A stretch of 64,000 nt of DNA, taken from contig NZ_KE136480.1 of the NCBI RefSeq assembly GCF_000407165.1, forward strand, positions 1,054,001 through 1,118,000, written 5' to 3'. The translations under genes were made by a program, and so were the position numbers. Shown one piece after another: positions 44,037 to 53,152 of this stretch. Within the stretch, counting starts at the first letter, position 1. Every line of letters begins with the position of its first letter. This stretch comes from Enterococcus haemoperoxidus ATCC BAA-382. Its GTDB lineage: Bacteria > Bacillota > Bacilli > Lactobacillales > Enterococcaceae. A model generated the notes under the pieces. It did not search any database. It was not told the DNA's origin and worked only from the letters and a program-made list of their open reading frames with translations.

Positions 44037-44981
44037 ATGAAAAAAATCCGTGAACTAGCTGTAGATGAAGTTTTTGAATTATTTCTTTTAATCAAAAATG
44101 CTGATGTTCGTATAGCTAAAAATGGCAAAAAATTTATTGCATTTACTTTTCAAGATACGTCAGGTACGATCGATGGGAAATATTGGGATGCTTCAGAAGA
44201 AGAAATCAGCCGCTTTACAGCAGGAAATGTTATTCTTTTAAATGGAAAAAGAGAAGTATATCAAGGCAATCCTCAAGTGAAAATCATCCATATGCGAGTT
44301 GCGCGGCCAGATGAGCCTAATCAACCAACATTATATATGGAACGAGCACCATTGAAAAGAGAAGATATGGTTGACGAAATTAACCAAACGGTCTTTGAAA
44401 TTACCAATGCTCATTGGCAACGAATCGTTCGCTTTCTACTAACGCAATACCAAAAAGAATTTTTTGATTATCCAGCTGCGAAAAGAAATCATCATGCCTT
44501 TGCAAACGGCTTGGCTTATCATACGGTTTCTATGCTTCGTTTAGGGAAAGCGATTTGTAAAGAATACAATGAATTAAATGCAGCATTACTTTATTCTGGA
44601 ATCATTTTACATGATTTAGGCAAAGTAAAAGAGCTTTCTGGCGCAATGACCACTGAGTATACACTATCAGGAAATCTGATTGGTCACTTAGTTCTTGTCG
44701 ATGAAGAAATCACGAAAGCTTGTATTGCGCTGAAGATCGATGAAAATGATGAGGATGTGATCGTTTTACGTCATATGGTTTTAGCACATCATGGTTTATT
44801 AGAATATGGTTCGCCTGTTCGACCACGGATCATGGAAGCTGAGGTATTGCATCAAATCGATAATATCGACGCATCGATCCAAATGATGTTAGGTTCTGTC
44901 CGCCAAACGGAACCAGGACAGTACACAGATCGAATCTTTGGGCTAGATAATCGTAGTTTTTATGTGCCAAAAGATATTTAA
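44037..44981 (+). CDS. yhaM: 3'-5' exoribonuclease YhaM
   Basis: 314 residues: an N-terminal OB-fold (LLIKNADVRIAKNGKKFIAFTFQDTSGTIDGKYWD) and an HD phosphohydrolase domain with NGLAYHTVSMLRL, ILHDLGKV and LAHHGLLEYGSP metal ligands. YhaM trims RNA (and ssDNA) 3' ends after the action of other nucleases. It starts two bases after the yhaN stop codon, so it belongs to the same operon, an arrangement shared with Bacillus. Confidence 0.94.
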   Translation: MKKIRELAVDEVFELFLLIKNADVRIAKNGKKFIAFTFQDTSGTIDGKYWDASEEEISRFTAGNVILLNGKREVYQGNPQVKIIHMRVARPDEPNQPTLYMERAPLKREDMVDEINQTVFEITNAHWQRIVRFLLTQYQKEFFDYPAAKRNHHAFANGLAYHTVSMLRLGKAICKEYNELNAALLYSGIILHDLGKVKELSGAMTTEYTLSGNLIGHLVLVDEEITKACIALKIDENDEDVIVLRHMVLAHHGLLEYGSPVRPRIMEAEVLHQIDNIDASIQMMLGSVRQTEPGQYTDRIFGLDNRSFYVPKDI

Positions 44982-45000
44982 GTGAAATGGGAGTTGTAAG

Positions 45001-45462
45001 ATGAACCAGTCCGCAATAGATTTATGGACACAATTTAAACATCAACATAAAATTACGCAACCTGATTATGAAGTTTGGGCCTTTGGCAACTCGCCAGAGA
45101 TGGCGGATGAGCTGTTAGCACATGTTCTTAGAGGAGAGAAAACAGGTACGTCTTCTCTTCACCTTTTATATGAGTTAGGTCTAGAAGATGAGAAAATACC
45201 GGAAGTTGGAAATTACAGTGTACTTTTAGATGGTAAGAATCAAGCACAAGCGATTATTTGTACAAGAGTAGTTGAAATTCTTTCGTATTCCAGAATATCA
45301 GAAGTTCACAGTTATCTTGAAGGAGAAGGCGACCGGACTCTGCAATATTGGCGCAGTGTCCATCACCCTTTTTTTGAGCAAGCATTAAAGGCGCATGGAC
45401 TGACTTTTTCAGAGGATCTATTGATTGTTTATGAACTATTTGAATTAGTTTTTCAAAAATAA
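45001..45462 (+). CDS. ASCH-domain protein
   Basis: 153 residues. The ASCH pattern is visible as VLRGEKTGTSSL, a nucleic-acid-binding G-x-K-x-x-E-like region, followed by VGNYSVLLDGKNQAQAIICTRVVEI and EGEGDRTLQYWRSVHHPFF. Bacterial ASCH proteins of this group bind RNA or act as ribonucleases. Its position after yhaM with an 19-base gap suggests co-transcription. The precise activity is unknown. Confidence 0.85.
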   Translation: MNQSAIDLWTQFKHQHKITQPDYEVWAFGNSPEMADELLAHVLRGEKTGTSSLHLLYELGLEDEKIPEVGNYSVLLDGKNQAQAIICTRVVEILSYSRISEVHSYLEGEGDRTLQYWRSVHHPFFEQALKAHGLTFSEDLLIVYELFELVFQK

Positions 45463-45463
45463 T

Positions 45464-45503
45464 ACAACAAAAAAAGAGATGAATTCATCTCTTTTTTTGT
45501 TGT
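45464..45503. terminator. Bidirectional terminator between the ASCH gene and prsA
   Basis: An almost perfect 40-base palindrome centred on GAATTC: ACAACAAAAAAAGAGATG and its complement. It lies between convergent genes and gives a T-run on either strand. Confidence 0.92.
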
Positions 45504-45505
45504 GC

Positions 45506-46552
45506 TTATTTAGAAGACTCTTCAGTCTTACTTGATGATTCTTCCGTTTTGCTTGAAGAATCTTTAGATTTTTCTGAATCACTTGATTTAGATTCTTTTT
45601 CTTTAGAAGATTTTTCTTCTTTCTTAGAAGAATCTTTAGATTTAGCAGAATCTTTTGTTTCAACTAAGCCAGCTAAAACATCTTTAAATGCATCATCTTT
45701 GATTTTAACATTTGCTTCAGTTAAAACTTCAGATGTCACTTTTTGGATAAATTCTTGATCGTTTTGTTTCGCTGTTTCAGCAATTTTCTTCAACTCTTTT
45801 TTGTAAGGAGCCATGTCGTTGCCTTTTTCTTTATTTTTTACCATTTTTACGATAGTGAATGTTGATTGGTAACCAGTTGAATCAGTCGCTTGAATTGGTT
45901 CTGAAACTTCACCATCTTTTAATTTGAAAGCAGCTGTTTTTACTGGTTCAGCAATTGTTTCTGTTTGAGAGTCAAATTTTACTTTGCCACCGTCTTTTTT
46001 AGTTGCTTCATCAGTTGATTTTTCTTTAGCGATTTTTGCAAAGTCGCCGCCGTCATTTAATTGTTTTTTGATCTCTTTTGCTTCATCTTCAGTAGCAACT
46101 TGGATAACTTGTGCTTCTACTTCTGGGTGGAATGTTTCCCAAGCAGTTTTTAAATCTGCATCAGTAATTTTGATGTGTGCTTTGATTCCAGCTTGATAAG
46201 CTAAACTTTGTTTGATTTGTTCTTTATAACTTTTCTCTGTAAGACCAGCTTGTTTCAATTGGTCAGCAAAGTTTCCGCCTTGTGATTCAATGCTTTTCTT
46301 CGTTTCATCAAATTTAGCTTGAACGTCTTTGTCTGAAACGTCTTTACCATATTTTTGATCAAATACTTTGAAAATGATCATTTGTTGAACTGTTTGTTGG
46401 CTTTGTTGGCTAGATTTGGTTTGGTTGTAAAAATCGTCAACAGTGATTGTTCCGCCTTTCATTGTTGCGATATCTTGTGAACCGCCTGTACATGCAGCTA
46501 AGGCAAAAATACTGAACATACCTGCTGCAGCTAAGATTAGTTTTTTCTTCAT
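45506..46552 (-). CDS. prsA: Foldase lipoprotein PrsA (parvulin-type prolyl isomerase)
   Basis: A 348-residue lipoprotein that folds exported proteins at the membrane surface. The signal and lipobox are MKKKLILAAAGMFSIFALAAC with Cys as the lipid anchor. The middle holds a PpiC-like domain (VIQVATEDEAKEIKKQLNDGGDFAKIAKEKSTD, then VKTAAFKLKDGEVSEPIQ). The C-terminal 45 residues are a low-complexity Ser/Lys/Glu tail (SKDSSKKEEKSSKE and TEESSSKTEESSK). The longer frame begins at 46609, but GGAG 11 bases before the ATG at 46552 and the signal sequence fix the start there. It is separated from the yhaH-hit pair by repeat E4. Confidence 0.93.
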   Translation of the reverse strand: MKKKLILAAAGMFSIFALAACTGGSQDIATMKGGTITVDDFYNQTKSSQQSQQTVQQMIIFKVFDQKYGKDVSDKDVQAKFDETKKSIESQGGNFADQLKQAGLTEKSYKEQIKQSLAYQAGIKAHIKITDADLKTAWETFHPEVEAQVIQVATEDEAKEIKKQLNDGGDFAKIAKEKSTDEATKKDGGKVKFDSQTETIAEPVKTAAFKLKDGEVSEPIQATDSTGYQSTFTIVKMVKNKEKGNDMAPYKKELKKIAETAKQNDQEFIQKVTSEVLTEANVKIKDDAFKDVLAGLVETKDSAKSKDSSKKEEKSSKEKESKSSDSEKSKDSSSKTEESSSKTEESSK

Positions 46553-46809
46553 TCTTGTAAGCACTCCTAAGTTTGTTTTATTTTTTATTATGTAGAAATA
46601 ATTTCTCACGGTTATAACTATACCACACTATGTTTCATAAAAGAAATACGTAAGCAATAGTTTCAAAGAATTTTCGAATTTAGGACACAATTTCATCTAT
46701 AAAAACGGATCGTTTTAAGAAATTTAGTCTAAATTGCGTGTACAATTGGTTAAACAAGCGAGTTGATCAGGCTTAAAAATAATGATTATTTGAATTTAAT
46801 TAGAAAAAT

Positions 46810-46882
46810 GAGGCCGAGACAAAAGCGTTTATTCGGATTTAGTGCGCGAAACAAAACTGTTTTTTAGTTTTGTCCCACGCTC
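46810..46882. repeat. Mosaic intergenic repeat, copy E4 (short form)
   Basis: It reads GAGGCCGAGACAAAAGCG, TTTATTCGGATTTAG, then two arms ACAAAACT/AGTTTTGTCCCACGCTC. Its reverse complement matches the left half of E5 joined to its right end, so it is an internally deleted copy in the opposite orientation. It lies just after the yhaH stop and may act as its terminator. Confidence 0.7.
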
Positions 46883-46888
46883 AAAATT

Positions 46889-47230
46889 TTAGTCTTCTGT
46901 TGGCAGTTTAGGTAATTCAGATTGAATTTTTTCAACTTGTTCTTGGATTTGATCTAATCTTGGTTCTGCTTGAAACATAAAATTTTCTACATCTTGATTG
47001 ATCCCGTCAATAAATGGTTCAATGTACATATCAGCTGTAGCTTGAAGCGCTTGTGCAGATTCTTTGAACTGATCTAATTTGTCATTAAAGTCGTCTTTTA
47101 GATCAGACCAATCCTCTAATTCATCGACAAACTTTTGTCGAGTCGCTTTACCGCTTCTTGGGGCAAAAAGCAAACCGCTAGCAGCGCCAACGACTGCACC
47201 AAATAAAATTCCTTTAGAAAATTTTCCCAT
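46889..47230 (-). CDS. yhaH: YtxH-domain protein (YhaH-like)
   Basis: 113 residues. The N-terminus KGILFGAVVGAASGLLFAPRSGKATR is a YtxH domain with a glycine-rich membrane helix. The rest is a charged helical region. Function is unknown; relatives are induced by stress in Firmicutes. It overlaps the hit gene by one base and follows it in the same operon, as in Bacillus. Confidence 0.85.
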   Translation of the reverse strand: MGKFSKGILFGAVVGAASGLLFAPRSGKATRQKFVDELEDWSDLKDDFNDKLDQFKESAQALQATADMYIEPFIDGINQDVENFMFQAEPRLDQIQEQVEKIQSELPKLPTED

Positions 47231-47658
47231 TATTGTGCCACCTGCTTCATAATTTTTTCAGCTATTTCCTGCATCTCTTCAGAAGAATAGACTCCTTGAT
47301 TATTCCCAAAATGAATGGAGAAGTCATCTGTTTTCCCATAACGTGGTATTAAATGGATATGAGAGTGAAAAACAGATTGATAAGCGAGTTCCTTATTATT
47401 ATTGATAATATTTAACCCGTCCATTTCTGGAAAAGCTTTCTCTAAAGCGCGTGCTACTTTAGGTACTCGTGCGAAGACTTCTCCAGCAAGTGTAGGTTCA
47501 TACTCAAAAATATCTGTTACATGCTCTTTAGGAACAAGCAATGTATGGCCTTTGGTCACTTGAGTAATGTCTAAAAAGGCATAAACCGTGTCATCTTCAT
47601 AAACTTTATAGCTTGGAATTTCCTGATTGACGATCTTACAAAAAATACAATCTGTCAT
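47230..47658 (-). CDS. hit: HIT-family nucleotide-binding hydrolase
   Basis: 142 residues, with the histidine triad HSHIHLIPRY (H-x-H-x-H) preceded by NINNNKELAYQSVF. An N-terminal DCIFCKIVNQEIPSYKVYEDD is the HINT-like start with CxxC. Such enzymes hydrolyse phosphoramidates such as AMP-lysine. It is divergent from the ecs genes, as in Bacillus. Confidence 0.93.
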   Translation of the reverse strand: MTDCIFCKIVNQEIPSYKVYEDDTVYAFLDITQVTKGHTLLVPKEHVTDIFEYEPTLAGEVFARVPKVARALEKAFPEMDGLNIINNNKELAYQSVFHSHIHLIPRYGKTDDFSIHFGNNQGVYSSEEMQEIAEKIMKQVAQ

Positions 47659-47793
47659 GGTTTCCCTTCTTTCTTTTTGCTGTTTCTTTTACTTTACCAT
47701 ACCTTGAAATTTATTTGGGAGGAAAAGTTCATGAAACCTTCAAAAAGTTCGTGGTATAATAGATTCACGATAAAAATAGTTGGAGGTACATTA

Positions 47794-48531
47794 ATGAGTT
47801 TAGCAATTGAACATTTAACAGGTGGCTACGGTCATATTCCTGTCTTAAAAGATATTAATTTTGAAGTAAAATCGGGTGAAATGGTTGGCTTGATAGGGTT
47901 AAATGGTGCAGGGAAGAGTACTACGATCAAAAATGTAATTGGCTTGTTAACACCACAAAAGGGGAAAATCTCTATTGATGGAGAAACATTGAGACAACAA
48001 CCTGAAAGCTACCGCAAAAAAATCGGCTATATTCCTGAAACGCCTTCTTTATATGAAGAGTTAACATTGAGAGAGCATATCGAAATTACTGCAATGGCCT
48101 ATGATATTCCAATTGAAGAAGCCTTTAAGAGAGCAGACACTTTATTAAAAACATTCCGTTTAGAAAATAAATTGGATTGGTTTCCAGCCAATTTTTCAAA
48201 AGGGATGAAACAAAAGGTTATGGTTTTGTGTGCTTTTTTGATCGAACCAAGTTTATATATCATCGATGAACCATTTTTAGGGTTAGATCCTTTAGCAATT
48301 CATGCGCTATTAGAATTAATGGATGAAATGCGCAACCAAGGTGCGGCCATTTTAATGTCAACGCATATTTTAGCTACAGCTGAGAGATATTGCGATCGTT
48401 TTGTCGTTTTACATGACGGGGAAGTTCGGGCAGTGGGCTCGATGGAGGAGCTGCGTGAAGAGTTCAGTTTACCAGGATCTTCTTTAGATGATATTTATAT
48501 CGCATTAACAAAAGAAGAAAAGGTGGGTTAA
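47794..48531 (+). CDS. ecsA: ABC transporter ATP-binding protein EcsA
   Basis: 246 residues: Walker A GLNGAGKSTTIKN, signature FSKGMKQKVMVLC, Walker B SLYIIDEPFLGLDPLAI and switch STHILATAERYCD. The FSKGMKQK signature in place of LSGGQ is typical of EcsA. The Ecs transporter affects secretion, peptide processing and competence in Bacillus, and pheromone or peptide turnover in enterococci. A longer frame exists from 47677, but GGAGG (47782-47786) seven bases before ATG 47794 marks the start. It precedes ecsB by one base. Confidence 0.92.
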   Translation: MSLAIEHLTGGYGHIPVLKDINFEVKSGEMVGLIGLNGAGKSTTIKNVIGLLTPQKGKISIDGETLRQQPESYRKKIGYIPETPSLYEELTLREHIEITAMAYDIPIEEAFKRADTLLKTFRLENKLDWFPANFSKGMKQKVMVLCAFLIEPSLYIIDEPFLGLDPLAIHALLELMDEMRNQGAAILMSTHILATAERYCDRFVVLHDGEVRAVGSMEELREEFSLPGSSLDDIYIALTKEEKVG

Positions 48532-48532
48532 T

Positions 48533-49750
48533 ATGTCTGGATTTTTTGGCATTCGTTTAGCACGCCATTTGAAAAAAATGATGAAATATATGCGTTATGT
48601 TTTTAATGACCATTTTATTTTAGTTTGCGTCTTTTTATTAGGGGGATTAGGTTTTTATTATTCTCAAGTGTTAAAAACACTACCAGCAAATTTTGTTTGG
48701 GGCAGACCGATTATTTTGTTTCTTTGGTTGGCGTTGTTGCAGATCGGCCGTATTGCTACATTGGCTGAGGAGGCAGATAAAGTCTTTATTTTACCGAAAG
48801 AACCTGAAATGAATAGTTATTTGAATCGAGCGCTGCGCTACTCTTTTTGGTTGCCGCTAGTAGCGTTATTCTTGGTCGGCGGTATGTCGATGCCTTTAGT
48901 AGTTGTTTCGACAGGATGGGCTTTTTCTACTTTTAGTTATTTTATAGTAATGTTAGGGATTTTAAAAGCCAGTCATTTGCGTTTGCAAAAGTATGAGTTG
49001 TATCAAATTTCTTCAAGAGAATATTATCAGTGGTTTGGCTTGTGGTTGATCACAAGTTTCGTCGCAATTGCGCTTAGTTTATATCTTATGCCATTGGCAG
49101 GACCTATTGTTGCTATTGTGCAGGCTGTTTTTTTCTATTTGGTTTTGAACAAAAAGGAACAGACAATATCGCTAGACTGGGAATTAATGGTGCAAAAAGA
49201 AAAGAATCGGATGCATCGAATTTATCAATTTATTCATTTGTTTACAGACGTACCTGAGATTTCTAGTAGCGTAAAACGTCGGAAATTTCTTGATCCATTG
49301 TTGAGGAAAATCAAGAAAACCAGCCAGAATACCTATTTATATCTCTATGCTCGTAGTTTTTTTAGAGGTTCTGAATATAGCGGCTTATTCATTCGTTTGG
49401 TATTGGTCGCTGGGGTTGTTTTATTTTTCTTAAAAGAATTTTGGATTTCGATGGGTGTATCCGTTTTGTTTGTTTATTTGATTGGGTTCCAGTTGATCCC
49501 GATCTATACGCAGTTTGATTATATGGTGATGACTCATCTTTACCCTGTATCAAATGGACAAAAGAAACAGGCCGTAAGTAAGCTTGTAACGGTGTTATTA
49601 CTTGTTGCAGCAGCTTTGTTTAGTATCTTTGTGTTGATTGCGTTACCGGATTTTAAAGAAGGACTGATGGTTGTGGCAGCGTTGTTTGTTGAGGTTTTGT
49701 TATTTGCTAAGTTTTATGTTCCTTATCGTTTGAAGAAAATGGAGGCTTAA
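48533..49750 (+). CDS. ecsB: ABC transporter permease EcsB
   Basis: 405 residues with about nine membrane segments. The opening IRLARHLKKMMKYMRYVFNDHFI and the ending KFYVPYRLKKMEA fit the EcsB family. It forms the Ecs complex with EcsA. The aminotransferase gene follows two bases after its stop codon. Confidence 0.9.
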   Translation: MSGFFGIRLARHLKKMMKYMRYVFNDHFILVCVFLLGGLGFYYSQVLKTLPANFVWGRPIILFLWLALLQIGRIATLAEEADKVFILPKEPEMNSYLNRALRYSFWLPLVALFLVGGMSMPLVVVSTGWAFSTFSYFIVMLGILKASHLRLQKYELYQISSREYYQWFGLWLITSFVAIALSLYLMPLAGPIVAIVQAVFFYLVLNKKEQTISLDWELMVQKEKNRMHRIYQFIHLFTDVPEISSSVKRRKFLDPLLRKIKKTSQNTYLYLYARSFFRGSEYSGLFIRLVLVAGVVLFFLKEFWISMGVSVLFVYLIGFQLIPIYTQFDYMVMTHLYPVSNGQKKQAVSKLVTVLLLVAAALFSIFVLIALPDFKEGLMVVAALFVEVLLFAKFYVPYRLKKMEA

Positions 49751-49752
49751 TC

Positions 49753-50616
49753 ATGCATATTTTATGGAATGATCAAATTGTTGAACGCGAAGAAGTAAAA
49801 ATCGATATCGAAGATCGCGGCTATCAGTATGGCGATGGTCTGTATGAAGTGGTTCGAGTGTACAATGGTCACTTGTATATGGTGGAAGAACATTTAAATC
49901 GTTTATGGAGCGGTGCTGAGAAAATCAGAATGCACTTACCGTTTACAAAAGAAGCATTGACAGACAATTTAAAAAAATTAGTTGAAATCGAAGGAATCAA
50001 AGAAGGAAAACTTTATTTTCAAGTAACCCGTGGCATTGATTCACCAAGAAATCATGCATTGCCAGATCCAGAAAAAGTCAAAGGGGTCTTAACAGCTAAT
50101 ATTAGATCGTATGAGCGTCCTGTGAAAAAAATGGAAGAAGGGATTACAGTGGCTGTAGTTCCTGATACACGCTGGTTACATTGCGATATCAAGTCATTGA
50201 GTTTAATGGGTAATGTATTATCATTAGATGAAGCACGTCGTCAAGGGTTTGATGATGCAGTACTTGTCCGTGATGACAAAGTAACAGAGGCCTCAGCGGC
50301 TAACTTTTGGCTAGTCAAAGACGGCACTGTTTATACTCATCCAGATGGCAACTTGATTTTACCAGGCATTACTAAAATGAAAATTATAGAATTGGCAAAA
50401 GAATTGGGAATTCCAGTTAAAGAAGAAGCGGCTTATGAAGAAGAATTATTTACGGCAGACGAGTGTTTTGTCTCAGGTTCGTTAACGGAGATTGTCCCAG
50501 TTGTAAAAATAAATGATCATATCGTAGGAACTGGAAAACCAGGGAAAATTACTAAACAGTTACTGAATGCTTATATTGCCAGGGTCGATGCAGCGTGTAA
50601 AGTGTCAGAAAATTAG
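49753..50616 (+). CDS. dat: D-amino-acid aminotransferase
   Basis: A 287-residue PLP enzyme of fold type IV that makes D-amino acids such as D-glutamate for the cell wall. Catalytic lysine is in HCDIKSLSLMGNV (about residue 146), with the phosphate-binding ILPGITKMKIIEL and the conserved YQYGDGLYEVVRVYNG and LTEIVPVVKINDHIVGTGKPG. It starts right after ecsB and shares its ribosome site region, GGAGG in the last codons. It may be transcribed with ecsAB. Confidence 0.93.
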   Translation: MHILWNDQIVEREEVKIDIEDRGYQYGDGLYEVVRVYNGHLYMVEEHLNRLWSGAEKIRMHLPFTKEALTDNLKKLVEIEGIKEGKLYFQVTRGIDSPRNHALPDPEKVKGVLTANIRSYERPVKKMEEGITVAVVPDTRWLHCDIKSLSLMGNVLSLDEARRQGFDDAVLVRDDKVTEASAANFWLVKDGTVYTHPDGNLILPGITKMKIIELAKELGIPVKEEAAYEEELFTADECFVSGSLTEIVPVVKINDHIVGTGKPGKITKQLLNAYIARVDAACKVSEN

Positions 50617-50726
50617 TTTGAATGTTAAAAGAACAAGAGAGATGCTTGACGTTAAACGCTATGGAAGCTAAAATGATACTTACTGTAAATAATTATTAGA
50701 AGTTGTTAGGATAGGAGATAATTTCC

Positions 50727-51506
50727 ATGGCATTTCAGTTGGATAAAGAATGGCGCTTGCAGCCAATAAAAGGCGCAACTGGCCAAACTTTCATGGGTAT
50801 ACGTGCGACTGAAAGAGTATTTATTAAACGAAATACTTCTCCTCTTTTGGCTGCACTGTCTAAAGAAGGAATTGCCCCTAAGCTAGTTTGGACGAAACGA
50901 ACAGTGACAGGCGATATTTTAACAGCACAAGAATGGCTTGATGGTCAAGTACTGAAAGCCCAAGAAATCGGGCAAAGAAATGACGTTGTGGATGTCCTTT
51001 ATCATTTACACCATTCGCATATGCTGAAAAGCATGCTGGAAAAAATCGGCGGTCAGATTCAAACACCTGCGACGATGCTTCAAGGATATGATGAGAAATT
51101 GCCTAAAGAACTTCAAAATAATTCATATCTTGCTAGGGTGTATCACTACCTACAAGAAAATATACCAAATTATTCTATTCATAATTATATGGTCGTTCAT
51201 GGCGATGTAAATCATCGCAATTGGATCGTATCGAATAATTATCTGTATTTAGTTGACTGGGATTCTGTAATGATTGCCGACCCGGCCTTAGACCTTGGGA
51301 TGTTGCTGGGCCATTATGTTCCACGAGGAAGTTGGAATAAGTGGTTATTATCATACGGTATGCGTCCTAGTGAAGAAGCCTTGACACGAATCAAGTGGTA
51401 TGCTTTATTCAATTTCTTACAAGAGATTCTCCGGCACTATCAATCAGGAGAAAAGAGAGAAATGAATGCAGAAATTTTGAAGCTGAAACAAGCTTTTGGG
51501 TATTAA
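50727..51506 (+). CDS. ccrZ: CcrZ/YtmP-family phosphotransferase (cell-cycle regulator)
   Basis: A 259-residue protein kinase-like phosphotransferase. The catalytic loop VVHGDVNHRNWIVSNN, the metal-binding LVDWDSVMIADPALDLGMLL and the N-terminal region of the choline/aminoglycoside kinase fold are present. In pneumococcus and Bacillus this protein (CcrZ, earlier YtmP) links FtsZ with DNA replication initiation and is next to trmB, as here. It therefore probably phosphorylates a small metabolite and is not a resistance enzyme. Repeat E5 lies between it and trmB. Confidence 0.87.
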   Translation: MAFQLDKEWRLQPIKGATGQTFMGIRATERVFIKRNTSPLLAALSKEGIAPKLVWTKRTVTGDILTAQEWLDGQVLKAQEIGQRNDVVDVLYHLHHSHMLKSMLEKIGGQIQTPATMLQGYDEKLPKELQNNSYLARVYHYLQENIPNYSIHNYMVVHGDVNHRNWIVSNNYLYLVDWDSVMIADPALDLGMLLGHYVPRGSWNKWLLSYGMRPSEEALTRIKWYALFNFLQEILRHYQSGEKREMNAEILKLKQAFGY

Positions 51507-51549
51507 AGAGGTTGAGTATTGTGCTCTTCCTGTTTACTTAAATAATAGA

Positions 51550-51678
51550 GGGTAGCGAGCGTGGGACAAAACTAAAGGTCAGTTTTGTCTCACGCTCTAA
51601 ATCCGAAATAAACGGTGAGAAAAAGCGACTCCCTCTTATTCCTCGGAGCTAAACGCTTTTGTCTCAGCTTCCCTACCC
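51550..51678. repeat. Mosaic intergenic repeat, copy E5
   Basis: Outer arms GGGTAG/CTACCC, then a hairpin GAGCGTGGGACAAAACT/AGTTTTGTCTCACGCTC and a second part AAATCCGAAATAAACGGTGAGAAAAAGCG ending in CGCTTTTGTCTCAGC. It splits the conserved ccrZ-trmB pair. Confidence 0.75.
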
Positions 51679-51716
51679 TTTTTAAAATTTGTTATTAAAG
51701 AAAGGAAACACTAAAC

Positions 51717-52361
51717 ATGCGAATGAGAAAAAGACCAGGAGCGGCTGAACTTTTAGCTAGTCATCCTGAATTAGTCGTTGACGAGCCAGAAAAGTGGCAA
51801 GGACGTTGGGCTGAACGTTTTGGGAATACTCACCCCATTCATATCGAAATCGGTTCTGGTAAGGGACAGTTTGTAGTAGGAATGGCGAAAGCTAATCCGA
51901 AAATCAATTATATTGGGATTGATATGCAATTAAGCGTTCTTTCGATCGCATTAGAAAAAGCGTTGGAAGAAGAATTACCTAACTTACAATTATTACATGT
52001 CAACGGAGAAGAATTGACACAATATTTTGCGGAAAATGAAGTGGATCAAATTTATTTGAATTTTTCTGATCCGTGGCCGAAAACGAGACATGAGAAACGT
52101 CGATTGACGTTTAAAACTTTTTTAGCAACGGATGAAAAAATTCTTAAACCAAATGGCGAAATTCATTTTAAAACAGACAACCGAGGCTTATTTGAATACT
52201 CGTTAAGTAGTTTTTCAAAATATGGTATGATTTTGGAACAAGTGTGGTTGGATCTGCATGCTAGTGATTATGAAGGTAACGTTATGACGGAATATGAAGA
52301 AAAATTTTCTGCTAAAGGACAGCCAATTTATCGTGTTGAAGCAAGGTTTCAAGCGGAATAA
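51717..52361 (+). CDS. trmB: tRNA (guanine-N7-)-methyltransferase TrmB
   Basis: 214 residues; it methylates G46 of tRNA using SAM. The motifs are [16 protein letters not shown] (SAM binding), [11 protein letters not shown], and the family-specific [19 protein letters not shown], then [15 protein letters not shown]. The N-terminal MRMRKRPGA is typical of Firmicute TrmB. It has its own weak ribosome site (AAAGGAAA). Confidence 0.95.
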   Translation: MRMRKRPGAAELLASHPELVVDEPEKWQGRWAERFGNTHPIHIEIGSGKGQFVVGMAKANPKINYIGIDMQLSVLSIALEKALEEELPNLQLLHVNGEELTQYFAENEVDQIYLNFSDPWPKTRHEKRRLTFKTFLATDEKILKPNGEIHFKTDNRGLFEYSLSSFSKYGMILEQVWLDLHASDYEGNVMTEYEEKFSAKGQPIYRVEARFQAE

Positions 52362-52476
52362 GTAAATTAAGTGAAGTTTTATTAAAGAGGAGGTTTTGTA
52401 TTGCGGCAGGTATGTTGCGGTGCACTATCTTCTTTTTTATAAGTAACAGAGCGGATAGAATAGTCTAGATAGTGAT

Positions 52477-52533
52477 AAAAAAGAACGGTAGAAACCACAT
52501 AAGTATGCTGTAGTTTCCACCGTTCTCTTTTGT
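52477..52533. terminator. Bidirectional terminator between trmB and ytzB
   Basis: AAGAACGGTAGAAAC and GTTTCCACCGTTCT pair across a loop of about 16 bases. AAAAAA lies to the left and TCTTTTG to the right. A short GAGGAGG-preceded TTG frame (52401-52442) lies just before, with no recognisable product. Confidence 0.8.
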
Positions 52534-52875
52534 TTAATCTTTGATTCGTTTTACATCAATCACAGTTCCTGTAAAAGCATCAGCAGTAAATTCATACTGG
52601 ACCATAATGCCATCTTCTAAACGTGAAATTCCACCATTATAGGTCTTTGAATGAACTGCAAATTTCCGTAATGGTTTTTTCTCAAACTCGATCCAAGATC
52701 CTTCGATTGGGCCTTCCTTTAAAAAAGCGTCCTTAACGTTTTCTAAAACCAAATCAGCATCTAGTGTGCGTTTTTTTTGATACCATAGTGTAGAAGCAAT
52801 ACCGCTTATGATTCCGAGACTGACACCAAGTGCTAAGCCGCCTTTAAAATAGCTTAATTCATTTTCTTCATTCAT
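52534..52875 (-). CDS. YtzB-like small membrane-anchored protein (PepSY-type)
   Basis: 113 residues: one N-terminal membrane segment (GGLALGVSLGIISGIASTLWY) and an extracellular domain with PepSY-like pattern (ADLVLENVKDAFLKEGPIEGSWIEFEKKPL, then YNGGISRLEDGIMVQYEFTADAFTGTVIDVKRI). It sits upstream of and divergent from pepA, as ytzB does beside ytoP in Bacillus. PepSY domains may inhibit peptidases; no function is proven for this protein. Confidence 0.75.
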   Translation of the reverse strand: MNEENELSYFKGGLALGVSLGIISGIASTLWYQKKRTLDADLVLENVKDAFLKEGPIEGSWIEFEKKPLRKFAVHSKTYNGGISRLEDGIMVQYEFTADAFTGTVIDVKRIKD

Positions 52876-53038
52876 GGGGAATAACCTCCGCGTATTTTCA
52901 AAAGTTTGCTAAAATTCATCAGCTTTAACTACATTCTAACACATTGTATGAAAATACCGAAAAACAAAAAACGTGGGCAATTGAAAAAATTTGCGTTATA
53001 ATGAAAGTGAAATCATATGAAAGGAGTATCTGCCGTTT

Positions 53039-53152
53039 TTGTTTAAAAATCTTGTTATTTTTTTGCAAAAAAGAACGGGTAATCCGACGCAGGAGAACTG
53101 GCAGATAATACAACAATGGAAGAAAAAACATTTCAACGCATCAAAGAACTAA
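53039..53152 (+). CDS. Putative leader sORF overlapping the pepA start
   Basis: A 37-residue frame starting TTG at 53039 after AAAGGAG (53020-53026). It reads FKNLVIFLQKRTGNPTQENW, then [13 protein letters not shown], and ends TAA at 53152, overlapping the first 37 bases of pepA. A promoter-like TATAAT lies at 52997-53002. pepA itself has no ribosome site at the usual distance (GGAG is about 20 bases away). Coupled translation through this frame is therefore possible. Start spacing of 12 is long and the peptide is not recognised. Confidence 0.4.
   Translation: MFKNLVIFLQKRTGNPTQENWQIIQQWKKKHFNASKN

Noticed and set aside
50727-51506. Aminoglycoside resistance phosphotransferase
   Set aside because: Position before trmB and overall sequence fit CcrZ/YtmP, a cell-cycle protein.
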